This document shows, piece by piece, positions 1 to 7,409 of a stretch of DNA of 9,423 bases. Source of the DNA: Flavobacterium sp. (lineage in GTDB: Bacteria; Bacteroidota; Bacteroidia; Flavobacteriales; Flavobacteriaceae). The notes under the pieces are model-generated. The model saw only the letters and a program-made list of their open reading frames with translations, did not search any database and had not been told where the DNA came from. The translations under genes were made by a program, and so were the position numbers. The DNA is taken from NCBI GenBank assembly GCA_015478765.1, contig JADMKR010000257.1:1-9423 (forward strand). Reading direction: 5' to 3'. Position 1 is the first letter of the stretch. Each line of letters opens with the position of its first letter.

Positions 1-869
1 GTGTACGAGCTATATGTTGAAAGTCCGGTGAAAGCTGGTGTGTACGCGGGGCCAATGGTATTAATATCACCCGGACCGGGAGCTTGAGTGCCATTCATAA
101 GAGCGTACTCAAACAACGACTCACCATTTCCGTTGTAACTGGTTTCGATACCATAATTCGAACCGCTCATATATGAAATAGTATAAGAAAGGTTTATAGG
201 CGCAAGGCACATATTTACTGCTGTTGCAGAATAGTGGCTGTAAGGCCCGGTCCAGGAACTGAAGCCTGTCGCGCCACAATTTGAGCGAACATAAAAGTCG
301 TAGGTTGTATTGGCCGACATCGGTATTCCACCAAGAAACGGATCGCTTGTCGTTTTTACAGTTCCTGATCCTAAATTGAACCCTTCAGGTCCATATTGTA
401 CTTGCCAATATGAAGCTTCAGCGGTTGGCGAATTCCAATACAATCCGTCATAGGACATGTTCAGACTGTTTGGTTGGGCACAGTAATCAAGAATAGTTAC
501 CGATTTTGGCCCGATCCAGTCACTCTTGCCATTATCACTGCAAACGGCGCGCGCATAAAATACGAATGTATTATCGCCATAACCATCTGGCATAATACTG
601 CTCGACTCAATCGTGTTTGAAAGATCGTCAAGAATAATAATATTTCCCTGTTCGGGACCGCTTTCCGAAGAGCCGGATGCATGAGCAACAGATAACTCGT
701 AATGCATCGCCCCGGTAGAAGTTGTTAAATTGATGTTGATTACCCCGGCGTTTTGCACTATGTTAAGTGATGTTAGTTGAGCGCAAGAGTTCCCGTCATT
801 TCCATCGTCACTGTTGCAGCCGATAACTAATAAGGAAAGGGAAATGATAGATAGTATAATTTTTTTCAT
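1..869 (-). CDS. Surface lipoprotein with fibronectin-III-like repeats, C-terminus beyond the window
   Basis: I translated this frame by hand: it is open from the ATG at 869 to the left edge (289 full codons), so the C-terminus is missing. Residues 1-18 form a lipoprotein signal: KK, a hydrophobic stretch, then the lipobox L-V-I-G-C with Cys18. The residues after it, N-S-D-D-G-N-D, resemble the acidic export signal that puts flavobacterial lipoproteins on the cell surface (family knowledge). The rest is built of units of about 90-100 residues starting near Cys29, Cys130 and Cys221. The first two carry the same late motif, F-Y-x-R-x-x-C followed by S-x-W-x-G-P (about 104-121 and 192-209), typical of the fibronectin-III-like modules of secreted Bacteroidota proteins. 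The paired cysteines may form disulfides. It starts 35 bases after the scoA stop. Ligand or enzymatic role is unknown; missing C-terminal domains could change the picture. Confidence 0.8.
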   Translation of the reverse strand, partial: MKKIILSIISLSLLVIGCNSDDGNDGNSCAQLTSLNIVQNAGVININLTTSTGAMHYELSVAHASGSSESGPEQGNIIILDDLSNTIESSSIMPDGYGDNTFVFYARAVCSDNGKSDWIGPKSVTILDYCAQPNSLNMSYDGLYWNSPTAEASYWQVQYGPEGFNLGSGTVKTTSDPFLGGIPMSANTTYDFYVRSNCGATGFSSWTGPYSHYSATAVNMCLAPINLSYTISYMSGSNYGIETSYNGNGESLFEYALMNGTQAPGPGDINTIGPAYTPAFTGLSTYSSY

Positions 870-893
870 AAAAATTTTATAAGATTGTGCGGC

Positions 894-901
894 TAAAGGT
901 A
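894..901 (-). promoter_or_regulatory. Possible promoter -7 box for the FN3-like lipoprotein gene
   Basis: The minus strand reads TACCTTTA, 7 of 8 matches to the Bacteroidota -7 consensus TAnnTTTG. It lies just after the scoA stop and about 25 bases before the lipoprotein ATG. No convincing -33 TTTG lies at the usual spacing, so the gene could instead be read through from scoA. Confidence 0.3.
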
Positions 902-904
902 GTG

Positions 905-1606
905 TTATTTTCTTATCCTCACCGTTCGCTGTTCAATTCGCTTTTCATATTTATCGCCCTGAAAAATCCGATTGACCATGATGCCGGGAATGTGTATCGT
1001 ATTGGGGTCCAGTGTCCCGGCCGGAACCAGTTCTTCTACTTCGGCGATGGTGATTTTTGCGGCGCCGGCCATGCATGCGTTGAAGTTTCGGGCCGTTCCT
1101 TTAAATATTAAATTCCCGGCTTCATCGCCTTTCCAAGCCTTTACAATAGCGAAGTCGGCTTTGAACGCTTCTTCCATTATATGCATTTTGCCATTGAATT
1201 CGCGTGCTTCTTTTCCTTCAGCGACTTCGGTTCCGTAACCTGCCGGTGTAAAGAATGCTGGAATTCCGGCTTGCGCAGCGCGGCATTTTTCGGCTAATGT
1301 CCCTTGCGGTGTGAGTTCGACATCGAGTTCGCCCGATAACATCTGGCGCTCAAATTCGGCGTTTTCGCCCACATAGGACGATATCATTTTTTTGATCTGC
1401 TTTTTGTGAAGCAATAATCCCAAACCAAAATCATCGACGCCAGCATTGTTTGAAATACAAGTTAATCCGCTAATGTTTTTAGCAACCAGTTCATTGATGC
1501 AATTTTCCGGAATTCCGCACAGACCAAATCCGCCTAGCATGATGGTCATGTTGTCTTCTACTCCTTCGAGCGCTTCCTTTACGTTGTTTACTTTTCGGTT
1601 AATCAT
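905..1606 (-). CDS. scoA: Succinyl-CoA:3-ketoacid CoA-transferase-type subunit A
   Basis: This 233-residue protein has the length and sequence of the A (alpha) subunit of family I CoA-transferases, which move CoA between succinyl-CoA and acetoacetate in ketone-body or amino-acid breakdown. The class signature is intact at residues 18-33 (D-N-x-x-I-M-L-G-G-F-G-L-C-G-I-P). Other conserved blocks follow: S-N-N-A-G at 52-56, then T-P-Q-G-T-L-A-E-K, the glycine-rich T-P-A-G-Y-G-T, and the NFN segment near 173-175. The family's catalytic glutamate is on the B subunit, so this chain needs a partner. No B-subunit gene follows; the next gene is an unrelated lipoprotein. It lies 44 bases after the PBP1A stop with no clear promoter between, so it is probably cotranscribed. 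The CoA acceptor cannot be told from sequence; acetate or butyrate-type transferase is possible. Confidence 0.92.
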   Translation of the reverse strand: MINRKVNNVKEALEGVEDNMTIMLGGFGLCGIPENCINELVAKNISGLTCISNNAGVDDFGLGLLLHKKQIKKMISSYVGENAEFERQMLSGELDVELTPQGTLAEKCRAAQAGIPAFFTPAGYGTEVAEGKEAREFNGKMHIMEEAFKADFAIVKAWKGDEAGNLIFKGTARNFNACMAGAAKITIAEVEELVPAGTLDPNTIHIPGIMVNRIFQGDKYEKRIEQRTVRIRK

Positions 1607-1650
1607 AACTATTATTTACGCGGCATATTGCCAATACTTTACGGTTGATA

Positions 1651-3951
1651 TTACAATGTGAACTCGTCGGTATCCTGCTCGAAATCGGTTGTGTCTTTTA
1701 CTTTCGGTACCCAGCAATCGACCTTTATAGCGAGATTTTCAGGGCGTTCAAAAGGACCCTTCGATACGTCGAGATCCGGATCTGCATAAACAGACTTCAT
1801 GAACATTCCGAATATTGGCAGAGCGGCCGTAGCGCCTTGGCCATAGGTTATTGATCTAAATCGGGCCGAGCGATCTTCGGCACCCACCCAAACACCTGTG
1901 GTAAGATTCGGCACCATTCCAATGAACCAGCCATCCGACTGATTTTGAGATGTACCGGTTTTGCCTGCTATCGGATTAGTTAGAACATATGGATATCCAG
2001 TCATGCGATTATAGCCTCCGCCACCACCGCCTTGTGTGCGTAATCTTCCACCCGAACCGCTTTCGGTTACGCCTTCAAGCAATTTTACTACAGCGAAAGC
2101 AATATCTTTATTCAGTACGTCGCGTGATTCCGGCATTGGTTCGAAAACCATCACACCATTTTTATCCTCAATGCGTGTAATAAGCTGAGGTTTCATATAG
2201 ATTCCCTGATTGGCAAATGTGCTGTAAGCGGCCACCATATCCTGCACGGTGATTTCAGCGGCGCCCAGCGCAATTGAAGGCTGTGCAGGGATTTCCGATT
2301 GAACACCAAGTTTCTTGGTCATCTTCACTACCGCCTCGGGACCAACCTTATCAATGAGTTTTGCCGAAACAGTATTAATCGACATGGCAAGCGCTCTTTT
2401 GAGCGTCACCATTCCACGATAGGAATGATCTGAATTTTTGGGAGTCCACGTCTCGGTGACATTGTGCCGTCCCCGCGGTATAGTAAACGGTGCATCGATG
2501 ATGGAATCGCAGGGCGACATATTCAACTGTTCGATGGCAGTCGCGTATACAAATGGTTTGAATGTCGAACCAACCTGGCGCGCCCCCTGACCTACGTGAT
2601 CATATTGAAAATATTTATAGTTTATTCCGCCTACCCATACCTTTACGTGACCTGTTCGCGGTTCCATAGACATTACGCCGGTTTGGAGAAAATGTTTGTA
2701 GTACCTGATCGAATCGCGCGGCGTCATTATGGTGTCGCGTTCGCCTTTCCAGGTGAATACCGTCATTTTGGTCTTAACATCGAACGACTTTATAATTTCT
2801 TCTTCCGGGATATCTTCTGCCGCCATCAACCGCCATCTCTCGGAGGTTTTCATTGCCTGCATCATTAACTTTTTTGTCTCATCATCAGACAAGCGCACAA
2901 AAGGTGCATTCTTATTGTTTTTTTGATCAATGAAGAATTGCTCCTGAAGATTCGCCATATGTTTGGTCACAGCTTCTTCGGCGTATGTCTGCATACGGGA
3001 GTCGATCGTCGTATAGATTTTGAGTCCGTCTCTGTAGATGTCGTAATCGCTACCATCGGGTTTTTTATTGTTCTTGACCCATGTTTTCAGAAAATCCCGC
3101 AGGTATTCCCTGAAATAAGTTGCGATACCTTCCTTATGGCTTTGCGGTTTATAATTGAGTTTGATGGGTTTTTCAGCCAGGATTTCTTTAGCTTCAGGTT
3201 CCAAAAATTCATTTTTCACCATTTGCCCCAAAACGACGTTGCGGCGTTTTTGCGAACGTTCGGGATGAAAACGCGGATTGAATTTAGACGGCGCCTGCAA
3301 CATTCCCACGAGTACGGCACTTTCTTCGACCGTTAGGTTTTTTGGTTCCTTGCCAAAGTAAACATTGGCAGCCGACCTGATACCATAGGCATTGCTTACA
3401 AAGTCGACGGTGTTTAAGTAGTGGGCCAGGATTTCACTTTTAGTATATTGCCGCTCGAGTTTCACTGCGATAATCCATTCCTTGACTTTTTGCAATACAC
3501 GAAGGACCAAATTCTTTGAACCTTCCGAACCGTGAAACAGATTTTTTGCTAACTGTTGGGAAATAGTACTCGCGCCGCCACTTGATCCAAGCTTAAAAAC
3601 AGCGCGCAGCGTACTTCGGGCATCTATCCCGGAATGGCTATAGAAACGTTCATCTTCGGTTGCGATCAATGCATCGATGAGGTGTTGCGGAAGATCTTCA
3701 TATTTTACGGGCGTGCGATTTTCCCGGTAGAATTTCCCAAGAGTGACGCCATCCGACGAAATTATTTCCGTTGCCAGATTTGAATCGGGATTTTCAAGAT
3801 CGTCGAACGAAGGCATGGAGCCGAAAACACCCCACGATGCGAGGAGAAATATTAAAATAACTGCCGCAATTCCGCCGGCAAAAATTTTCCAGAACATCCG
3901 GTTGTAATATCCGAAACTCCTAACCTTAGGATTAACTTTTTTGATTGCCAT
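1651..3951 (-). CDS. Penicillin-binding protein 1A (class A: GT51 glycosyltransferase plus transpeptidase)
   Basis: This bifunctional peptidoglycan synthase polymerises glycan strands and cross-links them outside the inner membrane. It is 766 residues, normal for the family. A short basic N-terminus precedes one membrane helix (about 23-43). The GT51 domain follows with E-D-E-R-F-Y (catalytic Glu99), G-G-A-S-T-I-S-Q-Q-L-A-K-N at 125-137 and K-L-E-R-Q-Y-T-K-S-E-I-L at 164-175. The transpeptidase domain has all three motifs: S-T-F-K (nucleophile Ser462, Lys465), S-I-N at 524-526 and K-T-G-T at 664-667. Both activities therefore look intact. A run of six glycines (641-646) sits about 20 residues before K-T-G, where relatives as I recall them are shorter. 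Only 3 bases separate it from the gldH stop, so the two are almost surely cotranscribed. The ATG at 3951 is well supported by the basic cap and helix. Confidence 0.96.
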   Translation of the reverse strand: MAIKKVNPKVRSFGYYNRMFWKIFAGGIAAVILIFLLASWGVFGSMPSFDDLENPDSNLATEIISSDGVTLGKFYRENRTPVKYEDLPQHLIDALIATEDERFYSHSGIDARSTLRAVFKLGSSGGASTISQQLAKNLFHGSEGSKNLVLRVLQKVKEWIIAVKLERQYTKSEILAHYLNTVDFVSNAYGIRSAANVYFGKEPKNLTVEESAVLVGMLQAPSKFNPRFHPERSQKRRNVVLGQMVKNEFLEPEAKEILAEKPIKLNYKPQSHKEGIATYFREYLRDFLKTWVKNNKKPDGSDYDIYRDGLKIYTTIDSRMQTYAEEAVTKHMANLQEQFFIDQKNNKNAPFVRLSDDETKKLMMQAMKTSERWRLMAAEDIPEEEIIKSFDVKTKMTVFTWKGERDTIMTPRDSIRYYKHFLQTGVMSMEPRTGHVKVWVGGINYKYFQYDHVGQGARQVGSTFKPFVYATAIEQLNMSPCDSIIDAPFTIPRGRHNVTETWTPKNSDHSYRGMVTLKRALAMSINTVSAKLIDKVGPEAVVKMTKKLGVQSEIPAQPSIALGAAEITVQDMVAAYSTFANQGIYMKPQLITRIEDKNGVMVFEPMPESRDVLNKDIAFAVVKLLEGVTESGSGGRLRTQGGGGGGYNRMTGYPYVLTNPIAGKTGTSQNQSDGWFIGMVPNLTTGVWVGAEDRSARFRSITYGQGATAALPIFGMFMKSVYADPDLDVSKGPFERPENLAIKVDCWVPKVKDTTDFEQDTDEFTL

Positions 3952-3954
3952 AAT

Positions 3955-4437
3955 TTATTGGGTTGATTCAATCCTGAAGCCTACTTCTGTGATTCCGGGT
4001 AGTTCATCGACGCCCGAAATTTTTCCATTCTTCCGTACTGCATGACCAATGCTGACGCTATACTCGCCAGCGGGTTTAAAAACTGCATTTTCCTTGTAAA
4101 ATAGTTTGTTGTCCTTTATATCCAAAAATCCTTCGCCTAATAAAGTGCCGTCTGGCTTGGCCATTGAATATTCGAGCGTATCTACCTTGGTCATGCCGTT
4201 AGGTAGATCCAACGCGACAATCAAAAATAGATTGCTGAAAGGATAATCGTTATTGTTACGGATATTCACAAACAAATTGTAATTGTTGATCGTATCCATT
4301 TCGGGTAATTTGAATGTCACGATGCTATCCTTATGCCATTGGTTACCCACCGATTTATATTCATCGAAAATACGCTGCTTGTCGCACGAGAACAGCGCAA
4401 ACGCACATAGAAAATAGATGCTATTTCGTAGGTTCAT
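3955..4437 (-). CDS. gldH: Gliding motility lipoprotein GldH
   Basis: GldH is a lipoprotein required for gliding and for type 9 secretion-dependent adhesin export in Flavobacterium; its exact biochemical step is not settled. The 160-residue product has a type II signal peptide ending in F-A-L-F-S-C, with Cys18 as the lipid site, then D-K-Q-R-I-F-D-E-Y. No S-D-D-type surface signal follows Cys18, consistent with a periplasm-facing protein. The body is a single beta-rich domain with features I recall from GldH: W-H-K-D-S at 34-38, F-x-L-P-E-M-D-T, N-x-Y-N-L-F-V-N-I-R-N-N-x-x-Y-P-F-S-N-L-F and G-E-G-F-L-D-I-K-D. Its ATG lies inside the end of the upstream ricT-like gene (17-base overlap), and PBP1A begins 3 bases after its stop. 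This order is, from memory, common in flavobacteria and supports the call. Confidence 0.9.
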   Translation of the reverse strand: MNLRNSIYFLCAFALFSCDKQRIFDEYKSVGNQWHKDSIVTFKLPEMDTINNYNLFVNIRNNNDYPFSNLFLIVALDLPNGMTKVDTLEYSMAKPDGTLLGEGFLDIKDNKLFYKENAVFKPAGEYSVSIGHAVRKNGKISGVDELPGITEVGFRIESTQ

Positions 4438-5722
4438 TTTTATTCGGGCGGATTATTCGATTATCTGGATTTTTATCACGTGCAATTTTAGGTTTTTGTG
4501 ATGGCGGCCTACTTTGTCGCTGCTTATCTGCCGATGGGCCTCCTTGCTTTTGAGCAACGATTTTATTGTCGCTGTTTGTTGGCCCGCCCGCAACTGTTTT
4601 GCGTTTTTTATTGGGTCTTTTTTTCTTTTTAGGCTGGTCAAACCGCGTGAGGCTTTCCTGGCCCATGGCATTGTTGAAATCTTTCTCAACTGTAGCTGGC
4701 ACTTCGACCGCAAAGTCTTCTAACGAAGAAACTTTGATATTCTGTTTATTCTGCGTAATTATTTCGCGTACCTGTTCGATGTTCAGTACTTGCCAATTTG
4801 AAAAATTGTTGGTGTAGGCAAACCACATCAAACCTTTGAAAATATCCTGCTTTTGACATACGGCGTCGCCTTTTTCGGTTACTAATTTGGTGTCGAAATC
4901 CGGAAAGTCGCGCAGCGCATCCATGTAGGTGTCAAGCTCATAATTGAGACAGCATTTAAGTTTGCCGCATTGCCCGGCCAATTTTTGCGGATTCAGTGAC
5001 AATTGCTGATAGCGCGCGGCCGCTGTATTGACACTTCGGAAATCGGTAAGCCATGTGGAACAACATAATTCCCGCCCGCACGAACCAATTCCGCCCAAGC
5101 GGGAAGCTTCCTGACGAAAACCGACCTGTTTCATTTCGATACGCGTACTAAACTCGCGTGCAAAATCTTTTATCAGTTGTCGGAAATCAATCCGATCGTT
5201 AGCCGTATAATAAAAAGTTGCTTTCGATCCATCGCCTTGAAATTCGATGTCAGAAATCTTCATTTCGAGTCGTTGGGCAATTGCGAGCTCGCGTGCGCGG
5301 ACTTTCATTGGCTCCTCGCGATCCCTGGCCGCCGACCAAATATCGATATCTTTTTGCGAAGCTTTTCGGTAAATTTTTGGAACATCGGCACTTTTATGAT
5401 TAGCGCCTTTTTTCTTCATCTGGATCCGCACCAATTCCCCGGTTAGGGTAACTATGCCAACGTCGTGTCCCGGTGAAGCTTCGGTTGCTATGATATCGCC
5501 AATGCTCAGTGTCAGTTTTTCGGTGTTCCTGTAAAACTCCTTTCGGCCATTTTTAAACCTGACCTCGACGCAGTCGAATGGTTCTTCGCCATTGGGTAAA
5601 CTCATATTGGAAAGCCAGTCAAAAACCGTCAATTTGTTGCAGCTATCGGTGCCGCAGGTCCCATTATTTTTACAACCTTTGGGCGCACCGCCATCAGAGG
5701 TTGAACAACTTGTACATGCCAT
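4421..5722 (-). CDS. ricT: PSP1 / RicT (YaaT)-like cysteine-rich protein
   Basis: The 433-residue protein contains a PSP1 domain like Bacillus RicT (YaaT), part of the Fe-S-binding RicAFT complex that affects RNA processing and development there. The diagnostic cysteines are present: G-S-C-G-R-E-L-C-C (Cys215, 220, 221) and G-Q-C-G-K-L-K-C-C (Cys252, 257, 258). A second cysteine-rich segment lies at the N-terminus (Cys3, 6, 17, 23, 28), ahead of the core, and could hold metal or form disulfides. From about residue 364 the tail is long, basic and rich in Lys, Pro, Gln and Asn; it is probably disordered and may bind nucleic acid. No RicA or RicF gene is in the window, so the Bacillus role should not simply be transferred. 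The stop (TAG) overlaps gldH by 17 bases, implying coupled translation. A candidate promoter lies about 55-62 bases upstream of the ATG. Confidence 0.9.
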   Translation of the reverse strand: MACTSCSTSDGGAPKGCKNNGTCGTDSCNKLTVFDWLSNMSLPNGEEPFDCVEVRFKNGRKEFYRNTEKLTLSIGDIIATEASPGHDVGIVTLTGELVRIQMKKKGANHKSADVPKIYRKASQKDIDIWSAARDREEPMKVRARELAIAQRLEMKISDIEFQGDGSKATFYYTANDRIDFRQLIKDFAREFSTRIEMKQVGFRQEASRLGGIGSCGRELCCSTWLTDFRSVNTAAARYQQLSLNPQKLAGQCGKLKCCLNYELDTYMDALRDFPDFDTKLVTEKGDAVCQKQDIFKGLMWFAYTNNFSNWQVLNIEQVREIITQNKQNIKVSSLEDFAVEVPATVEKDFNNAMGQESLTRFDQPKKKKRPNKKRKTVAGGPTNSDNKIVAQKQGGPSADKQRQSRPPSQKPKIARDKNPDNRIIRPNKNEPTK

Positions 5723-5776
5723 AATATATGTAGTGCCGCAACAAGTGCAGCTTAAGTTCTTAAAACGTATTGCGCG

Positions 5777-5784
5777 TAAAGATA
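5777..5784 (-). promoter_or_regulatory. Candidate -7 box for the ricT-gldH-PBP1A cluster
   Basis: The minus strand reads TATCTTTA, 7 of 8 matches to TAnnTTTG, in the 182-base gap between trhO and the ricT-like gene. It would give a leader of about 45-50 bases. No clear -33 TTTG is present. The remainder of the gap (5723-5904) shows no credible small ORF and no strong terminator hairpin after trhO, so some read-through from trhO is possible. Confidence 0.45.
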
Positions 5785-5904
5785 GTATTTTTAAGCGAAA
5801 ACGGGCATTCAGAAACTCCTTGGTAGTGCAGAGATTTTATGCGTCGCCAAAGAGTGTACTATACGTTTTCCATTCAGCGGATTCCCAAAAAAGCAATGCG
5901 ATTT

Positions 5905-7260
5905 TTAGTCCCCGATTTTATATAGCTTATCCGAAAGCCGAATTCGGAAAGGTAGTTTTAAAGAAAAATTATCACCTGCCGAAGCCGTGTTTGCAGGCTG
6001 ATCGCCGACGAACAATTCATCTACAGTGACCAGTTGCTCACCGGTTGTAGGGCCGCTGATTAAAACTTTATCACCAATTTTAATTTCGCCTTCTTCAATG
6101 AAAAACTGTCCGATTGAAGCTTTAGGAAAAAAATGAACGCCTTTCCCGATGTACGATTTCTTGATTTTTGCAGGCTTACTTTTGGATTTCACGACTGCTG
6201 CTGCGGTCGAAACGGAAGCGGTCGAACTGCCGTTCTTGAATGTCAGCACATCCGACTTGCCTTTTTTGAAAATTTTGTTTCCGTTCATGATGCCGCGACG
6301 CACTTCCTTCTGCTTGTCTTCCGGCATATGGATTATGTCGACGCAGGCCGACGAACAACAGCCTTCCATTGCCGTTGCACATTCGTCGCATTGAATGAAT
6401 AACAGATGACAGCCTTCATTGGCACAATTGGTATGGTCGTCGCACGGTTTGCCACATTGATGGCATTGCGATACTATATCGTCGGTTATGCGTTCGCCAA
6501 GGCGGTGATCAAAAACGAAGTTCTTTCCGATGAATTTACTCTGTAATCCTTCTTCTTTTACCTGGCGTGTGTACTCGATAATTCCGCCTTCGAGCTGATA
6601 CACGTTTTCGAAACCTTTGTGCTTAAAGTAGGCGCTTGCTTTTTCGCAGCGGATTCCGCCCGTGCAGTACATCAAAAGTTTTTTATCCGACTTATGTTCG
6701 GAGAGTTGTTCTTCGATGATGGGCAGCGATTCGCGGAAAGTATCGACGTCGGGTTTGATGGCTTTGGTAAAATGACCAATTTCACTTTCATAGTGATTTC
6801 GCATATCAAGTACGATTGTGTCGGGATCTTCCAGGAGCTCGTTGAATTCTTGCGCTTTGAGATGAATTCCTTTATTGGTGACGTCGAAGGTTGCATCATC
6901 CAGGCCGTCGGCGACGATTTTATCGCGGACTTTCACAGTGAGTTTTAAAAACGAATGATCATCGTGTTCGACGGCTACGTTCAGGCGGATGCCTTTCATG
7001 AAGTCATACTTTTCGATGGTATCTTTGAACTCGTAAAAATGGTCGGCGGGAAGCGAAAGCTGAGCGTTGATTCCTTCGTGTGCGACATAGATTCGGCCAA
7101 GGACCTCGAGCGGATTCCAGGCGAGGAAAAGTTCGTTTCTGAATTCGGTTGGGTTTTCGATTTGTGCGTAAGCGTAGAAGGACAGCGTGAGTCGCTGTTT
7201 GCCGGCGTCGTCAATTAAGATCTTGCGTTCTTCGGCGCTTAAAGTGTTGTACAGTTGCAT
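5905..7260 (-). CDS. trhO: tRNA uridine(34) hydroxylase TrhO with an extra C-terminal U32/TrhP-like beta-barrel domain
   Basis: TrhO (formerly YceA) is a rhodanese-family enzyme that, with oxygen, hydroxylates U34 of certain tRNAs as the first step to cmo5U-type wobble bases. Residues 1-110 form the N-terminal domain (H-E-G-I-N-A-Q-L-S at 61-69). The rhodanese domain spans about 125-235, with D-M-R-N-H-Y-E-S-E-I-G-H-F and the active loop C-T-G-G-I-R at 199-204 (Cys199) followed by Cys205. A cysteine-rich block (Cys266, 269, 273, 279, 284, 291, 294, 301, 302, 306) probably binds zinc. The E. coli protein ends soon after such a block at about 350 residues; this one has 451. After a Ser/Ala/Lys linker (343-368) comes a domain at 369-451 with G-D-K-V-L-I-S-G-P-T-T-G-E and R-L-S-D-K-L-Y-K-I, resembling the C-terminal domain of U32-family proteins including TrhP. 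It has its own promoter and stands alone. Confidence 0.93.
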   Translation of the reverse strand: MQLYNTLSAEERKILIDDAGKQRLTLSFYAYAQIENPTEFRNELFLAWNPLEVLGRIYVAHEGINAQLSLPADHFYEFKDTIEKYDFMKGIRLNVAVEHDDHSFLKLTVKVRDKIVADGLDDATFDVTNKGIHLKAQEFNELLEDPDTIVLDMRNHYESEIGHFTKAIKPDVDTFRESLPIIEEQLSEHKSDKKLLMYCTGGIRCEKASAYFKHKGFENVYQLEGGIIEYTRQVKEEGLQSKFIGKNFVFDHRLGERITDDIVSQCHQCGKPCDDHTNCANEGCHLLFIQCDECATAMEGCCSSACVDIIHMPEDKQKEVRRGIMNGNKIFKKGKSDVLTFKNGSSTASVSTAAAVVKSKSKPAKIKKSYIGKGVHFFPKASIGQFFIEEGEIKIGDKVLISGPTTGEQLVTVDELFVGDQPANTASAGDNFSLKLPFRIRLSDKLYKIGD

Positions 7261-7295
7261 GCTATAAACAGTTTAAATGAAGATATTTTTGGGCG

Positions 7296-7303
7296 CAAAG
7301 GTA
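7296..7303 (-). promoter_or_regulatory. trhO promoter -7 box (perfect TAnnTTTG)
   Basis: The minus strand reads TACCTTTG, a full match to the Bacteroidota -7 consensus. A TCTG at 7323-7326 is spaced 19 bases upstream and differs from the -33 TTTG by one base; it lies in the first unit of the 7-base repeat. The expected start is near 7289, a leader of about 29 bases. Confidence 0.7.
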
Positions 7304-7320
7304 AGGGAAACATTTAGAAT

Positions 7321-7347
7321 TTCAGAGTTCAGAGTTCAGAGTTCAGA
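7321..7347. repeat. Tandem 7-base repeat (TTCAGAG, three full copies plus TTCAGA)
   Basis: Exact copies start at 7321, 7328 and 7335, with a 6-base partial copy at 7342. The array touches the upstream side of the trhO promoter. It also forms most of the left arm of the inverted repeat described separately. Such short-period repeats in gaps between genes are, from memory, common in Flavobacterium genomes. Confidence 0.85.
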
Positions 7348-7409
7348 TTTGCTTCGCCTGTTCGCTTTTTAGGCTGATTAAACGAGGATTACAAAATCTG
7401 AAATCTGAA
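7335..7409. repeat. Imperfect inverted repeat with 7-base-period arms
   Basis: The arms 7335-7350 and 7394-7409 pair at 15 of 16 positions, the innermost nine (TTCAGATTT against AAATCTGAA) without error, around a 43-base loop (7351-7393). The right arm has its own 7-base period: AAATCTG at 7394 and 7401, and a variant CAATCTG at 7415. The element lies between the trhO promoter and the candidate RNA. It may be an interspersed repeat or a weak transcription stop; the sequence alone does not decide. Confidence 0.7.

Noticed and set aside
1622..1632. Small hairpin GGCA-TAT-TGCC between PBP1A and scoA as a terminator
   Set aside because: The stem is four bases with a three-base loop and no T run follows, so it is unlikely to stop transcription.
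2464..3336. Two plus-strand open frames (134 and 137 codons) inside PBP1A
   Set aside because: Both lie wholly within the coding region of an intact PBP1A on the other strand and show no domain or signal.
4435..4437. A later gldH start that would avoid the overlap with ricT
   Set aside because: The signal peptide with its lipobox Cys18 needs the ATG at 4437; the next methionine lies after the lipobox.
5592..6029. Plus-strand open frame of 145 codons across the ricT-trhO gap
   Set aside because: It is antisense to the ends of two well-supported genes, has no recognisable domain, and the gap itself carries a minus-strand promoter box. It reads as a chance frame.
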